Below, in pieces: positions 1-7,960 of a stretch of 64,000 bases of DNA. A program made the position numbers and the translations under genes. The notes under the pieces were generated by a model, which was not told the origin of the DNA, made no database searches, and saw only the letters and a program-made list of their open reading frames with translations. This DNA is from Eisenbergiella tayi. GTDB lineage: Bacteria > Bacillota > Clostridia > Lachnospirales > Lachnospiraceae. Where the stretch lies: NCBI RefSeq assembly GCF_001881565.1, contig NZ_MPDJ01000006.1, positions 276,093 to 340,092 of the forward strand, in the 5' to 3' direction. Position 1 is the stretch's first letter, and each line of letters opens with the position of its first letter.

Positions 1-90
1 ACCCCTTAGAGAGTATGAGGTAGATAGGCTGGAGGTGGAAGTGCAGTAATGTATGTAGCTGACCAGTACTAATCGGTCGAGGGCTTATCC
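1..90 (+). rRNA. 23S rRNA, 3' end (partial)
   Basis: The first ~90 bases match the conserved 3' end of bacterial 23S rRNA, including the near-terminal GTACTAATCGGTCGAGGGCTT block. The gene begins outside the window. The exact 3' end is estimated. The ~110 bases that follow resemble the usual 23S-5S spacer, but no 5S gene follows. Confidence 0.9.
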
Positions 91-201
91 TGAAGGTATG
101 GGAAAGTAAGTTTTGGAAAGTTTGAAAAAAGATTAAATTCAATGTTCGGTTTTGAGGGTATGGGTTCATATAAGTGGTTAAAGAGAAGTGGTAAGAAGTA
201 A

Positions 202-273
202 TCCTCGATAGCTCAATGGTAGAGCACTCGGCTGTTAACCGAGTTGTTGTAGGTTCGAGCCCTACTCGGGGAG
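202..273 (+). tRNA. tRNA-Asn (GTT)
   Basis: A cloverleaf folds with acceptor arms TCCTCGA/TCGGGGA (one G-U pair), the GGTTCGAGCC T-arm and an anticodon loop CTGTTAA giving GTT at 234-236. No CCA is encoded. It is the first tRNA of the cluster downstream of the rRNA. Confidence 0.95.
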
Positions 274-357
274 TTAGCTGTGAAGGCTGAGTCCTGAGGA
301 GTGAAAGAGCGCTGGAGAAAGCGTGGAGCCAGGGGAAGGAACCTGGAAAAGAAAAGA

Positions 358-429
358 GGCTCCGTGGTCAAGCGGTTAAGACATCGCCCTTTCACGGCGG
401 TAACACGGGTTCGATTCCCGTCGGAGTCA
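358..429 (+). tRNA. tRNA-Glu (TTC)
   Basis: Acceptor arms GGCTCCG/CGGAGTC, T-loop GGTTCGATTCC and anticodon loop CTTTCAC with TTC at 391-393 define tRNA-Glu. CCA is not encoded; discriminator A429. Confidence 0.95.
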
Positions 430-504
430 TTAATAGTCAAAACGCAGCAGTGATAGTAACCGATGCGTTTTTAGTTGTTAAAAGATTTACTGAGTAATTT
501 ATAT

Positions 505-577
505 GCCGATGTGGCTCAATTGGCAGAGCAGCTGATTTGTAATCAGCAGGTTATCGGTTCGAGTCCGATCATCGGCT
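505..577 (+). tRNA. tRNA-Thr (TGT)
   Basis: Acceptor arms GCCGATG/CATCGGC, T-loop GGTTCGAGTCC and anticodon loop TTTGTAA with TGT at 538-540 identify tRNA-Thr. Discriminator T577, no encoded CCA. Confidence 0.95.
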
Positions 578-615
578 TTATCCTGAATATCAGGATGTTT
601 TCCGTAATAAATTAC

Positions 616-689
616 GGACCTTTAGCTCAGTTGGTTAGAGCAACCGGCTCATAACCGGTCGGTCCTGGGTTCGAGTCCCCGAAGGTCCA
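616..689 (+). tRNA. tRNA-Met (CAT), probably elongator
   Basis: Acceptor arms GGACCTT/AAGGTCC, T-loop GGTTCGAGTCC and anticodon loop CTCATAA with CAT at 650-652. The G1-C72 pair argues against an initiator tRNA, which has an unpaired first base. A lysidine-modified tRNA-Ile2 also reads CAT and cannot be excluded by eye. Confidence 0.88.
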
Positions 690-707
690 TTAGTTACATA
701 GTTTTTT

Positions 708-781
708 GGCCCAGTGGCTCAGTTGGTTAGAGCGCCGCCCTGTCACGGCGGAGGTCGTCGGTTCGAGTCCGATCTGGGTCG
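708..781 (+). tRNA. tRNA-Asp (GTC)
   Basis: Acceptor arms GGCCCAG/CTGGGTC, anticodon loop CTGTCAC with GTC at 742-744, T-loop GGTTCGAGTCC, and discriminator G781 as expected for Asp. Confidence 0.95.
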
Positions 782-864
782 TTTTCTTTTTACCATTGTG
801 AAAAGAAGAAACAAGAGGCATTGTCTGCATGACGGTGCTTATCTTTTTATCTGGCGTAAGCTTC

Positions 865-948
865 GCCGGCATGGCGGAATTGGCAGACGCAAGGGACTTA
901 AAATCCCTCGGGAGCAATCTCGTACCGGTTCAAGTCCGGTTGCCGGCA
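865..948 (+). tRNA. tRNA-Leu (TAA)
   Basis: A class II tRNA of 84 nt with a long variable arm, acceptor arms GCCGGCA/TGCCGGC and anticodon TAA at 899-901. It is the last tRNA of the cluster and is followed by a terminator. Confidence 0.95.
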
Positions 949-1003
949 TTTGGTGTTATACTGAATACTCTTTGTACTGTTTTACCTGGCTGCAAAGAGT
1001 AAG

Positions 1004-1050
1004 AAGGCTTTCAATCCTGATGATAAGGGATTGAGAGCCTTTTGTTTTGT
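1004..1050 (+). terminator. terminator of the rRNA/tRNA cluster
   Basis: A 14-bp stem (AAGGCTTTCAATCC at 1004-1017 with its partner at 1028-1041, one mismatch) is followed by TTTGTTTTGT. It ends the stable-RNA transcript. Confidence 0.85.
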
Positions 1051-1065
1051 GAGGATAAGTTGGGC

Positions 1066-1094
1066 TTGTTCCAAATCTTTAACGAGCCTATAAT
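1066..1094 (+). promoter_or_regulatory. sigma-A promoter of the HD-domain gene
   Basis: TTGTTC (1066-1071), 17-bp spacer, TATAAT (1089-1094), 43 bp upstream of the chosen start at 1137. Confidence 0.75.
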
Positions 1095-1136
1095 AGAATA
1101 AGGTTAGGTATGAGGTTTTGGAGGGAGGCATTTTAC

Positions 1137-3092
1137 ATGCAGGAAGAGTCCCATGGTTTTTACAGCAGAGAAGAATGGACACAATTCTTTACGGATTATA
1201 ATACGGAGATATGGAAGCTTAACGATACAAGCTATAAACTGGTCCAGAGTGATTTGTCCGCGGAGGATTGGATCGAAGAATATATGAAAAATTCTGCGGC
1301 GATACGGGAAGCATATCGGAAGAATGAAGAGATGCTGGACAGGCATGTCCGCTGCTTTACAAGGGGTAAGGAAAGGTGGACAAGACAGGTGGCGGATCCT
1401 CTTATCAGTTTTATGTTCCGCTATATCACCCGTATTCAGGATTTGGGGACGGCCTGTGAGCTGGCGCAGTCTCTGCTGGAATTCTATGAGGGACTTGGAG
1501 ATGATGTGGCGGTGATGAAATGCCTGCTTGCAAGGGCTTTCTGCTGCGATTTCCTGGATGGGATCCATTTGGAAGATCAGGTGAAAGAGGACTGTGCCAG
1601 GGCAAGTATAATATATGAGAGAGAATTTTTGAGACTTACACCGGAAGAACAGAGTATGGGATTGTCTATTTATGATTTGGAATTTGACAGGCTGTCAAAT
1701 CGTCTGAAGCTGGGAGACATATCACCTGCGTTGATTGAGGACATGGTGGAAATCCACAGAGTCAGTCAAAAGGCATTGGATTATGTAGTGGCTGTTGATC
1801 AAGGATATGAATTTAATCTTATTTTGCCTGACTTTGATTATTATCTGGGCTTTTGTGCCCTTTGCCTGTCTCCCGGAGAATGTACACAGGAGCAATGCGC
1901 TGCGATTCTGGAGGCGGCACGGAGAAGGCAGGAAACTAGTGAGAAGGAGACGGGGCACTCTGAGTGCTATCGGGTGAGAACCGGTCTTGTTTATCATATG
2001 GCGATGAGACTGTCGGGGCTTATTTCAGATAAGGAAGTTATGGATGGACTGCATGAATTGATGGACCAGAGCTTCATTTCTGTTTTGTTTACAGAGGGCG
2101 GTACTTTCAGCCAGCATTCCCTTGAGGCGATGGAGGGAATAGAACTGGCGGTCGAGAATATTACGCACAGAGGTAAAACAGACGAGGAGCTTTTTGACAG
2201 GACCCTGCGGCTATTTACAGAATATTTTTTCGACAGGGCTTATACAACCTTTGTCGATTATGTCTGCGGAACCTGCAGCTATTGTTATATCCAAACGGCA
2301 TTGCCTCATGCAAGGGATAAGGAAATGCTTCTGAATTCTCTTCTGAAGCTGACGATGTTCCGTCAGGTGCAGACCGCAATCCATTCGTATATGGTAGGGT
2401 ATCTTGCTGTGGATATACTGGAGAGCATGATAGAGCATAAGCCGGAGCTTCTTATAGGGCAGTTGGGAACACACAGCGTGGAAGAGGTACGGAAAAGGAA
2501 AGAGGATTTTCTGCTATTCCTGTATCAGGGCGCGTTGCTGCATGATATCGGAAAATTGTTATGCTCCAGTGTTATTAATGCCCAGAGTCATCGGCTCGGT
2601 GATTTGGAATTTCAGGTGCTCAGGTTCCATCCGCAGACAGGAGGAGAGATGCTGCAAAATCTGCCGCAGCTTTCCAGGTTCCGGGATATTGCCCTTGGGC
2701 ATCAGAAGAGTTTTGACGGTAAATCGGGATATCCTGCCGATTTTGATAATACAGTATCCCCTATCAAAATCTTTATTGATATCATTACGATCTGTGACAG
2801 CCTGGATGCGGCCACGGATCATCTGGGGCGGAATTATACGCGGGCGAAGGATTTTGATACGGTTATGAAAGAACTGCGGGCGGGACGGGATACAAGATAT
2901 TCGGGCGCTGTTACAGATTTGCTGGACGAGGATATTCCGCTTCAAAAGAAAGTCCGCAAGCTGCTGGGGGATGGACGGCGTGATGTATATTTCAACGTGC
3001 ATAAAAAAATTTTGGAGGAGACGCGTCATCCGGAGCTCAAGAGTACTCATGACTGGATGTTTAATTTATATGTGGCATCGCCGGATAAATAA
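1137..3092 (+). CDS. HD-GYP-like phosphohydrolase domain protein
   Basis: This 651-residue soluble protein has a long N-terminal part of unknown fold (about residues 1-450, rich in acidic and helical segments). A C-terminal metal-dependent phosphohydrolase domain follows, with HDIGK near residues 470-474 and GHQKSFDGKSGYP near 521-533. The second motif resembles the HHE...DGxGYP signature of HD-GYP c-di-GMP phosphodiesterases, but HHE is degenerate. Cyclic-dinucleotide hydrolysis is therefore possible, not shown. I chose ATG 1137 because GGAGGGAGG lies 8 bp upstream; an in-frame ATG at 1110 has no ribosome site and precedes that Shine-Dalgarno. It is monocistronic, with its own promoter and a downstream terminator. 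Confidence 0.8.
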   Translation: MQEESHGFYSREEWTQFFTDYNTEIWKLNDTSYKLVQSDLSAEDWIEEYMKNSAAIREAYRKNEEMLDRHVRCFTRGKERWTRQVADPLISFMFRYITRIQDLGTACELAQSLLEFYEGLGDDVAVMKCLLARAFCCDFLDGIHLEDQVKEDCARASIIYEREFLRLTPEEQSMGLSIYDLEFDRLSNRLKLGDISPALIEDMVEIHRVSQKALDYVVAVDQGYEFNLILPDFDYYLGFCALCLSPGECTQEQCAAILEAARRRQETSEKETGHSECYRVRTGLVYHMAMRLSGLISDKEVMDGLHELMDQSFISVLFTEGGTFSQHSLEAMEGIELAVENITHRGKTDEELFDRTLRLFTEYFFDRAYTTFVDYVCGTCSYCYIQTALPHARDKEMLLNSLLKLTMFRQVQTAIHSYMVGYLAVDILESMIEHKPELLIGQLGTHSVEEVRKRKEDFLLFLYQGALLHDIGKLLCSSVINAQSHRLGDLEFQVLRFHPQTGGEMLQNLPQLSRFRDIALGHQKSFDGKSGYPADFDNTVSPIKIFIDIITICDSLDAATDHLGRNYTRAKDFDTVMKELRAGRDTRYSGAVTDLLDEDIPLQKKVRKLLGDGRRDVYFNVHKKILEETRHPELKSTHDWMFNLYVASPDK

Positions 3093-3165
3093 GCGGAATG
3101 TTGTTAAGGGCCGGCTATTGACAAATATCTTGGCTTAAAATAAAATAGTACGGTCCTGAAAAGGA

Positions 3166-3215
3166 GGCATCAATACCTTGGTCAATGGGTATTGATGCCC
3201 CTGTCTTTTTGTCCC
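3166..3215. terminator. bidirectional terminator
   Basis: A perfect 12-bp stem (GGCATCAATACC 3166-3177 and its complement 3188-3199) is followed on the plus strand by CTGTCTTTTTGTCCCTTTT. It separates the convergent HD-domain and XRE genes. Confidence 0.85.
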
Positions 3216-3220
3216 TTTTC

Positions 3221-3589
3221 TTAGTTCTCTGAAGAGCCGCTATATTTAGAAATAAGAGTTAAATTTTCTATTTGCCGTACAGCCTCTTTTTTCCCTTTAG
3301 CATTTAATTTCCTGAAATAATGGAGCATGCGTTCTTCTTCTCCCGGAATTTCCGGAGGAGAATTCGTTTCAGACTCCCATCCCAGCAGATAAGGAGGCGT
3401 ACATTGAAGAAGATCTGCAAGCATAACCAGCTTATCATAGGGAATATTTTTGATTTCACCGCTTTCATATCTCTGGACTGTCGGCTGCGTGATGTCTAAA
3501 GCTTCAGCTATCTCGGTCAGGGTTATATTTAATATTGTTCTGCGTTCTTTCATACGTGACCGGAAGATTTCGTAGGGGTTCGGATTCAT
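3221..3589 (-). CDS. XRE-family HTH transcriptional regulator
   Basis: This 122-residue DNA-binding protein carries a Cro/C1-type helix-turn-helix at about residues 8-65. The recognition segment is ITQPTVQRYESGEIKNIPYD and the repressor-like PPYLLGWE follows. The C-terminal half is short, polar and probably a dimerisation or sensing tail. AGGTGAT lies 6 bp before the ATG. It is transcribed convergently to the HD gene and divergently from a second small HTH gene. TGTCAT direct repeats between its promoter and start (near 3615 and 3625) are candidate autoregulatory sites. Target genes cannot be inferred. Confidence 0.85.
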   Translation of the reverse strand: MNPNPYEIFRSRMKERRTILNITLTEIAEALDITQPTVQRYESGEIKNIPYDKLVMLADLLQCTPPYLLGWESETNSPPEIPGEEERMLHYFRKLNAKGKKEAVRQIENLTLISKYSGSSEN

Positions 3590-3649
3590 GAATTATCACC
3601 TGTTTAATAGTATTTGTCATATATGTCATGTAATATTGGATACATAGTA

Positions 3650-3678
3650 AATATATCATAAAATGGTATATCAATCAA
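3650..3678 (-). promoter_or_regulatory. promoter of the XRE regulator gene
   Basis: On the minus strand TTGATT (3673-3678), 17-bp spacer, TATATT (3650-3655). The region down to the start is AT-rich and holds repeated TGTCAT hexamers. Confidence 0.55.
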
Positions 3679-3768
3679 TGAATGTTCAAAACAGAGTATC
3701 GTCCAAAACAGGGAAATATGGTGAACAAAAATACAAATAAAATAAAGGATATAATCGTATAGGACTGA

Positions 3769-3798
3769 TTGACATTTTATGGAATATAGTGTTATTAT
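3769..3798 (+). promoter_or_regulatory. promoter of the small HTH gene
   Basis: A perfect TTGACA (3769-3774), 18-bp spacer, TATTAT (3793-3798). Because the transcript should begin near 3805, it rules out an in-frame ATG at 3779 as the start of the next gene. Confidence 0.7.
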
Positions 3799-3841
3799 AA
3801 ATATGCCTATTAAGTATAATTTTAAGCAAGGAAAGATGCGA

Positions 3842-4057
3842 ATGAAGTATATGGTCGATTTGAATATATTGAAATCAGAAATGGAACGGAGAGGGATTCG
3901 ATCCGTAGAAGAGCTTTCTGAAAGAAGCAGGATAAATAAAAGGGAACTCCTGCTGGTGCTTAATGGGAAACAGTTACCTGCAATGGATATAATGGTGGAG
4001 CTGGCATCTGCACTGGAACTGTCTCCTGAGAAAGCGAAGGAAATTTTTTTTGCTTAA
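3842..4057 (+). CDS. small Cro/C1-type HTH protein
   Basis: This 71-residue protein is almost entirely one helix-turn-helix domain. Helices run through LNILKSEMERRGI, VEELSERSRI and KRELLLVLNGKQLPAMDIMVELASAL, ending in LSPEKAKEIFF. Such minimal domains act as DNA-binding repressors or as phage/plasmid-type Cro proteins. I use ATG 3842, with AAGG 10 bp upstream; ATG 3836 is also possible. The 3779 ATG lies inside the promoter spacer. No partner gene is adjacent, and the target is unknown. Confidence 0.65.
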   Translation: MKYMVDLNILKSEMERRGIRSVEELSERSRINKRELLLVLNGKQLPAMDIMVELASALELSPEKAKEIFFA

Positions 4058-4210
4058 AATATGCGTAATACGTATAAAACTATACTGCAGGAACAGTTTA
4101 ATTGATGGCGGTATGAAGAAATTTAGCAGAGGAATCAGGAAGCCTGCCGGTACTCAGGTTTTTGATACTCCGTTGAATTAATAAAACAAAGTTGAAAAGG
4201 AGAGGGTTAC

Positions 4211-5911
4211 ATGAAAAAAAGAGTTACATCAATCCTGGCATTGGGGCTGTCGGCAGTTTTGCTGCTGTCCCAGGCGGGCTGCGGGAGCAGTACAGGGGAA
4301 AAAGAAAGCGGAGCAGCGTCCGCGCCGCAGGGAGAAACTTCGGGGGAGTCTGAAGGTGGGAAAGAAGCCGTATCAGCGGAAGCGGGAAGCATTGCCTACC
4401 CACTGAACAGCGATAAAAAGGTGCGCTGGTATGCACAGGACAATATAGTGCCTCATGAAAAATTTGCCGATGCATCCGAGTCACCGTTCCATATCGGGCT
4501 GGCAGAAAAGCTGGGAGTGGACATAGAATGGATGTTTCCGACAACCGGTTCCGACGGAACTACGTTTACGACGACTCTGCTGGCAGATCCGACCAATCTG
4601 CCGGATATTATGAACGTTTATTGGATGAACAATGCCAATCAGTATATAGAGGACGGCATTATCTGGGATCTGACAGATTATATTCAGGAATATGCTCCGG
4701 ATTATTACGCTTGGCTTCAGACAGATCCGGCCTATGATCGGGCGATGAAAACGGATGACGGACGGTATTATGCGTTCGGATTTTTCAGGGAGGACGGAGG
4801 CTGGAATGACAGCTACCAGGGGCCTGTGGTCCGTGAGGACTGGCTGAAGGAATGCGGCCTGGAGATACCTGAAACTGTTTCCGAGTTTGAAACTGTGATT
4901 CGTGTGTTCCATGAGAAATATGGCGCAACCTTTAATTCATCCTATTCGGTAAGATATAAAGCGCAGGGGATTGCCGGTGCGTTTGGTGCGTATGGGAATG
5001 CGGATGCAGGAAACGGCTGGTACGTAAAGGACGGCGTTGTTGGCCTTGGACAGTCGGAGAAGGAATGGCGGGATTATATGATCTGGCAGAATAAGCTGTG
5101 GAAAGACGGGCTGATTGATCAGGATATTCTGACGGAGGATGATACCACAATCAAAGATAAGATCCACAATGACAAATGCGGAATATCAATTACGTCCATG
5201 GGGCAGATGAATATCTGGAATTCGGAACGTGAGGCAGACGGCAAGGAAGCGGTATGGATTGGAATCCCTTATCCCAAATCGGACAGCGGGGAGCTGTCGT
5301 CCATATTCGGAGGCCCTGGTATTGGAACGCATACGGCGGTTATCACTACTGCGGCTGATGAGGAGACGATGAAGCTGTGCCTTCAGATGCTGAATTATTC
5401 CTATACCAAGGAAGGTTCTCTGTACTGGAATTACGGGACGGAGGGTGTATCCTGGGAATATGACGATCAGGGCGTTCCGGCCTTTACCAGTCTTGTTACG
5501 GATGACAAGGACACCGACCCGATGACGAAATATAACGGCCTTACCTGGGGGGCTCCCGGAATTCAGGCTACGAACCTGCTGTATCTGAAGAACAGCGAGG
5601 CGGCGATTGAAGCCAACAACACATGGTATTATGTATATCCGGATGATGAGGAAAAGAATCTGGCGGTTACCAGTGGCTGGAAATGGCCTATAGGGGTTAC
5701 ATTTACCACGGAAGAGGCGGACGAGCTGGATGAAATAGCACAGAATATCCCCACCTTTGTGGAAGAAAAGTATGCGGAATTCCTTACGGGATCCAAGGAT
5801 ATCAATGATGATGCCGTTTGGGAAAAGTATCTTGCTGATTTGGAGACCTATCATTTGTCCCGCGTGCTTGAGATTCGTCAGGCCTGCTATGACCGGTATG
5901 TAGAGCGTTAA
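4211..5911 (+). CDS. extracellular solute-binding lipoprotein, LplA type
   Basis: This 566-residue lipoprotein is the binding subunit of a CUT1-type carbohydrate ABC importer. The signal peptide (residues 1-23) ends in QAGC with the lipidated cysteine at 24, followed by a Ser/Gly/Glu-rich linker. The mature part has the large, Trp- and Tyr-rich architecture of LplA/YtcQ-type proteins (for example GPGIG near 368-372 and many WY/YW pairs), which bind oligosaccharides. GGAGAGGG precedes the ATG. It leads a three-gene operon with two permeases. No ATPase gene is adjacent, so the transporter probably uses a shared MsmX-like ATPase encoded elsewhere, as is usual for this family. The sugar is unknown. 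Confidence 0.85.
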   Translation: MKKRVTSILALGLSAVLLLSQAGCGSSTGEKESGAASAPQGETSGESEGGKEAVSAEAGSIAYPLNSDKKVRWYAQDNIVPHEKFADASESPFHIGLAEKLGVDIEWMFPTTGSDGTTFTTTLLADPTNLPDIMNVYWMNNANQYIEDGIIWDLTDYIQEYAPDYYAWLQTDPAYDRAMKTDDGRYYAFGFFREDGGWNDSYQGPVVREDWLKECGLEIPETVSEFETVIRVFHEKYGATFNSSYSVRYKAQGIAGAFGAYGNADAGNGWYVKDGVVGLGQSEKEWRDYMIWQNKLWKDGLIDQDILTEDDTTIKDKIHNDKCGISITSMGQMNIWNSEREADGKEAVWIGIPYPKSDSGELSSIFGGPGIGTHTAVITTAADEETMKLCLQMLNYSYTKEGSLYWNYGTEGVSWEYDDQGVPAFTSLVTDDKDTDPMTKYNGLTWGAPGIQATNLLYLKNSEAAIEANNTWYYVYPDDEEKNLAVTSGWKWPIGVTFTTEEADELDEIAQNIPTFVEEKYAEFLTGSKDINDDAVWEKYLADLETYHLSRVLEIRQACYDRYVER

Positions 5912-5996
5912 CTAAAGCTTATGAGTCCGTGGCAGCAGTGAAAGGCGCATGTCTTCCACTGCTGTTCGGCTTTATGCGCTTTGAAAGGAGAAAGAT

Positions 5997-6953
5997 ATGA
6001 ATACAGATGCTGTAAAAGGCGGTGCCGGTACGCTCAAAAAAAGGCTGATCAGGGACTGGAACATGAATAAATGGAAGTATGTAATAATTATCCCTGTCCT
6101 TGTTTATCTGGCCCTGTTTTGCTATAAACCGATGTACGGCCTGATCATCGCTTTCAAGGATTACAAAATTACACGGGGGATCCAGGGCTCCTCCTGGGCG
6201 GATCCGTGGTATAAGTGGTTTGTAAATTTCGTGACAGATCCTTATTTCCCGCGTGTGATTAAGAATACATTCCTGCTGAGCGGACTGACAATTGTTTTCA
6301 GTTTTCCTGCTCCGATCCTTCTGGCACTCCTTATCAATGAGGTTCGAAACAGGACTTTCAAGAGGACGGTACAGACAATTACATATATGCCGTATTTTAT
6401 CTCCATGGTGGTTCTTTGTGCGATGGTGAAGATTTTCTGTATGCAGGACGGACTTTTCGGACAGATCGCAGTCAGCTTAGGCGGAACGGCGGAGAACTAT
6501 CTTGTAAATCCGGGATATTTCCGGACCATTTATGTGGTATCTGATATCTGGCAGAAGATAGGATGGGATTCCATCATTTATTTGGCGGCGCTGTCTGCCA
6601 TTGACCAGGAACAGTATGAGGCGGCACGTGTGGACGGGGCCAACCGGTTCCGGCAGATGCTGCATATCACTCTGCCCGGTCTGCTGCCGACCATTATGAT
6701 CCTTTTTATCCTGCGTATGGGTAATATTTTGAATGTAGGCTATGAGAAAATCCTTCTGCTTTATAATGCGTCGACTTATGATGTGGCAGATGTTATTTCT
6801 ACCTATACTTATCGTTTGTCTTTTCCCACCAGCGGTACGCCTATGTATTCCAAATCAACCGCCATCGGTCTATTTAATACGCTGGTCAATGTAGTCTTTT
6901 TGCTGGTGACAAATGCCATAAGCAAGAGATCTACGGAATCCAGCCTGTTCTGA
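5997..6953 (+). CDS. sugar ABC transporter permease, LplB type
   Basis: This 318-residue inner-membrane subunit has about six transmembrane segments and the MetI-like EAA loop EAARVDGANRFRQMLHITLP near residues 205-224, which contacts the ATPase. The N-terminal stretch KWKYVIIIPVLVYLALFCYKPMYG is typical of LplB/YtcP-partner permeases. AAAGGAG lies just upstream of the ATG. It is the second gene of the operon, 85 bp after the binding protein, and forms a heterodimer with the next gene product. Confidence 0.9.
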   Translation: MNTDAVKGGAGTLKKRLIRDWNMNKWKYVIIIPVLVYLALFCYKPMYGLIIAFKDYKITRGIQGSSWADPWYKWFVNFVTDPYFPRVIKNTFLLSGLTIVFSFPAPILLALLINEVRNRTFKRTVQTITYMPYFISMVVLCAMVKIFCMQDGLFGQIAVSLGGTAENYLVNPGYFRTIYVVSDIWQKIGWDSIIYLAALSAIDQEQYEAARVDGANRFRQMLHITLPGLLPTIMILFILRMGNILNVGYEKILLLYNASTYDVADVISTYTYRLSFPTSGTPMYSKSTAIGLFNTLVNVVFLLVTNAISKRSTESSLF

Positions 6954-6971
6954 TAGGGAGGAAATAATGAC

Positions 6972-7877
6972 ATGAATAAAAACAATTCCAAACGGCTGAA
7001 GAGCAGGGAATCCCGGGGAGACAGGATATTTTCCGGAGTGAATGTAGTTATCCTGTTACTGCTGTGCGTTGTGACACTGTATCCTATCTGGTATGTGCTG
7101 TGTGCGTCGTTTACATCCAATACATATCTGATTTCCCATCCGGGGATGATACTGTGGCCCCATGAATTTACTTTGGGAGCATATAAGCTGGCGCTGACGC
7201 ATCCTCTTCTGATTTCGGGATATAAGAATATTCTGATAGTGCTGTTCGTATCCCTTCCGCTCAATATTCTGCTTACGCTGTTTACAGGATATTTTATGGC
7301 AGCGAAGAAGGTGATGTTCAAGCCAGCAATCCAGTTCCTGATTTTGTTTACGATGTTTTTTTCGGGAGGTATGATTCCTTCGTATCTGAATATACGGAGC
7401 CTGGGATTGTACAATTCCCTGTTTGCACTGATTCTGCCCGGGGCTGTGAGTGTTTATAATTCGATCATATGCAAAACGGCAATAGAAGGTATGCCGGATT
7501 CCCTGATGGAATCGGCATATATAGACGGGGCGAATGATCTGGTAATTCTGTTCCGGATTGTGGCACCGCTGATTAAGCCGACACTGGCGGTTCTTCTGCT
7601 GTATTACGGCGTGGGACACTGGAATTCCTGGTTCAATGCGTCTATCTATTTGCAGGATAACAGTAAGCTGCCGATTCAGAACATCATGAGGGCAATCCTG
7701 ATCGCAAATTCCAATGTGCTTAATTCGGCTGCGGCGGAAAACGATCAGGTAAATCAGTTTGCGGAATCTATTAAGTATTCCACAATTATACTGACAACGG
7801 TTCCTGTTTTGTGTATTTATCCGTTTGTACAGAAATATTTTGTGAAAGGTGTTATGATTGGGGCGGTTAAAGGTTAA
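6972..7877 (+). CDS. carbohydrate ABC transporter permease, CUT1 family
   Basis: This 301-residue second permease has about six membrane spans and the EAA loop ESAYIDGANDLVILFRIVAP near 177-196. Its sequence ends in the GAVKG tail seen in YtcP/AraQ-type CUT1 permeases. It begins 18 bp after the first permease, with GGGAGGAAA upstream. Together with the preceding two genes it forms an importer for an oligosaccharide. A strong hairpin at 7903-7939 ends the operon. Confidence 0.9.
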   Translation: MNKNNSKRLKSRESRGDRIFSGVNVVILLLLCVVTLYPIWYVLCASFTSNTYLISHPGMILWPHEFTLGAYKLALTHPLLISGYKNILIVLFVSLPLNILLTLFTGYFMAAKKVMFKPAIQFLILFTMFFSGGMIPSYLNIRSLGLYNSLFALILPGAVSVYNSIICKTAIEGMPDSLMESAYIDGANDLVILFRIVAPLIKPTLAVLLLYYGVGHWNSWFNASIYLQDNSKLPIQNIMRAILIANSNVLNSAAAENDQVNQFAESIKYSTIILTTVPVLCIYPFVQKYFVKGVMIGAVKG

Positions 7878-7902
7878 TTACGCATACGGAAAAGGAAAAT
7901 TT

Positions 7903-7939
7903 AGCAGGAGACAGATGAGGTAATCATCTGTCTCCTGCT
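7903..7939. terminator. bidirectional terminator hairpin
   Basis: A perfect 16-bp stem (7903-7918 with 7924-7939) around a 5-nt loop. Its minus-strand tail AAATTTTCC suits the MATE operon, and it also closes the sugar-transporter operon. Confidence 0.8.
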
Positions 7940-7960
7940 TGAACTTAGAGAGAGGAAACA

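Noticed and set aside
714..1034. Open frame across tRNA-Asp and tRNA-Leu
   Set aside because: It overlaps two complete tRNA genes and a terminator, with no ribosome site; chance frame.
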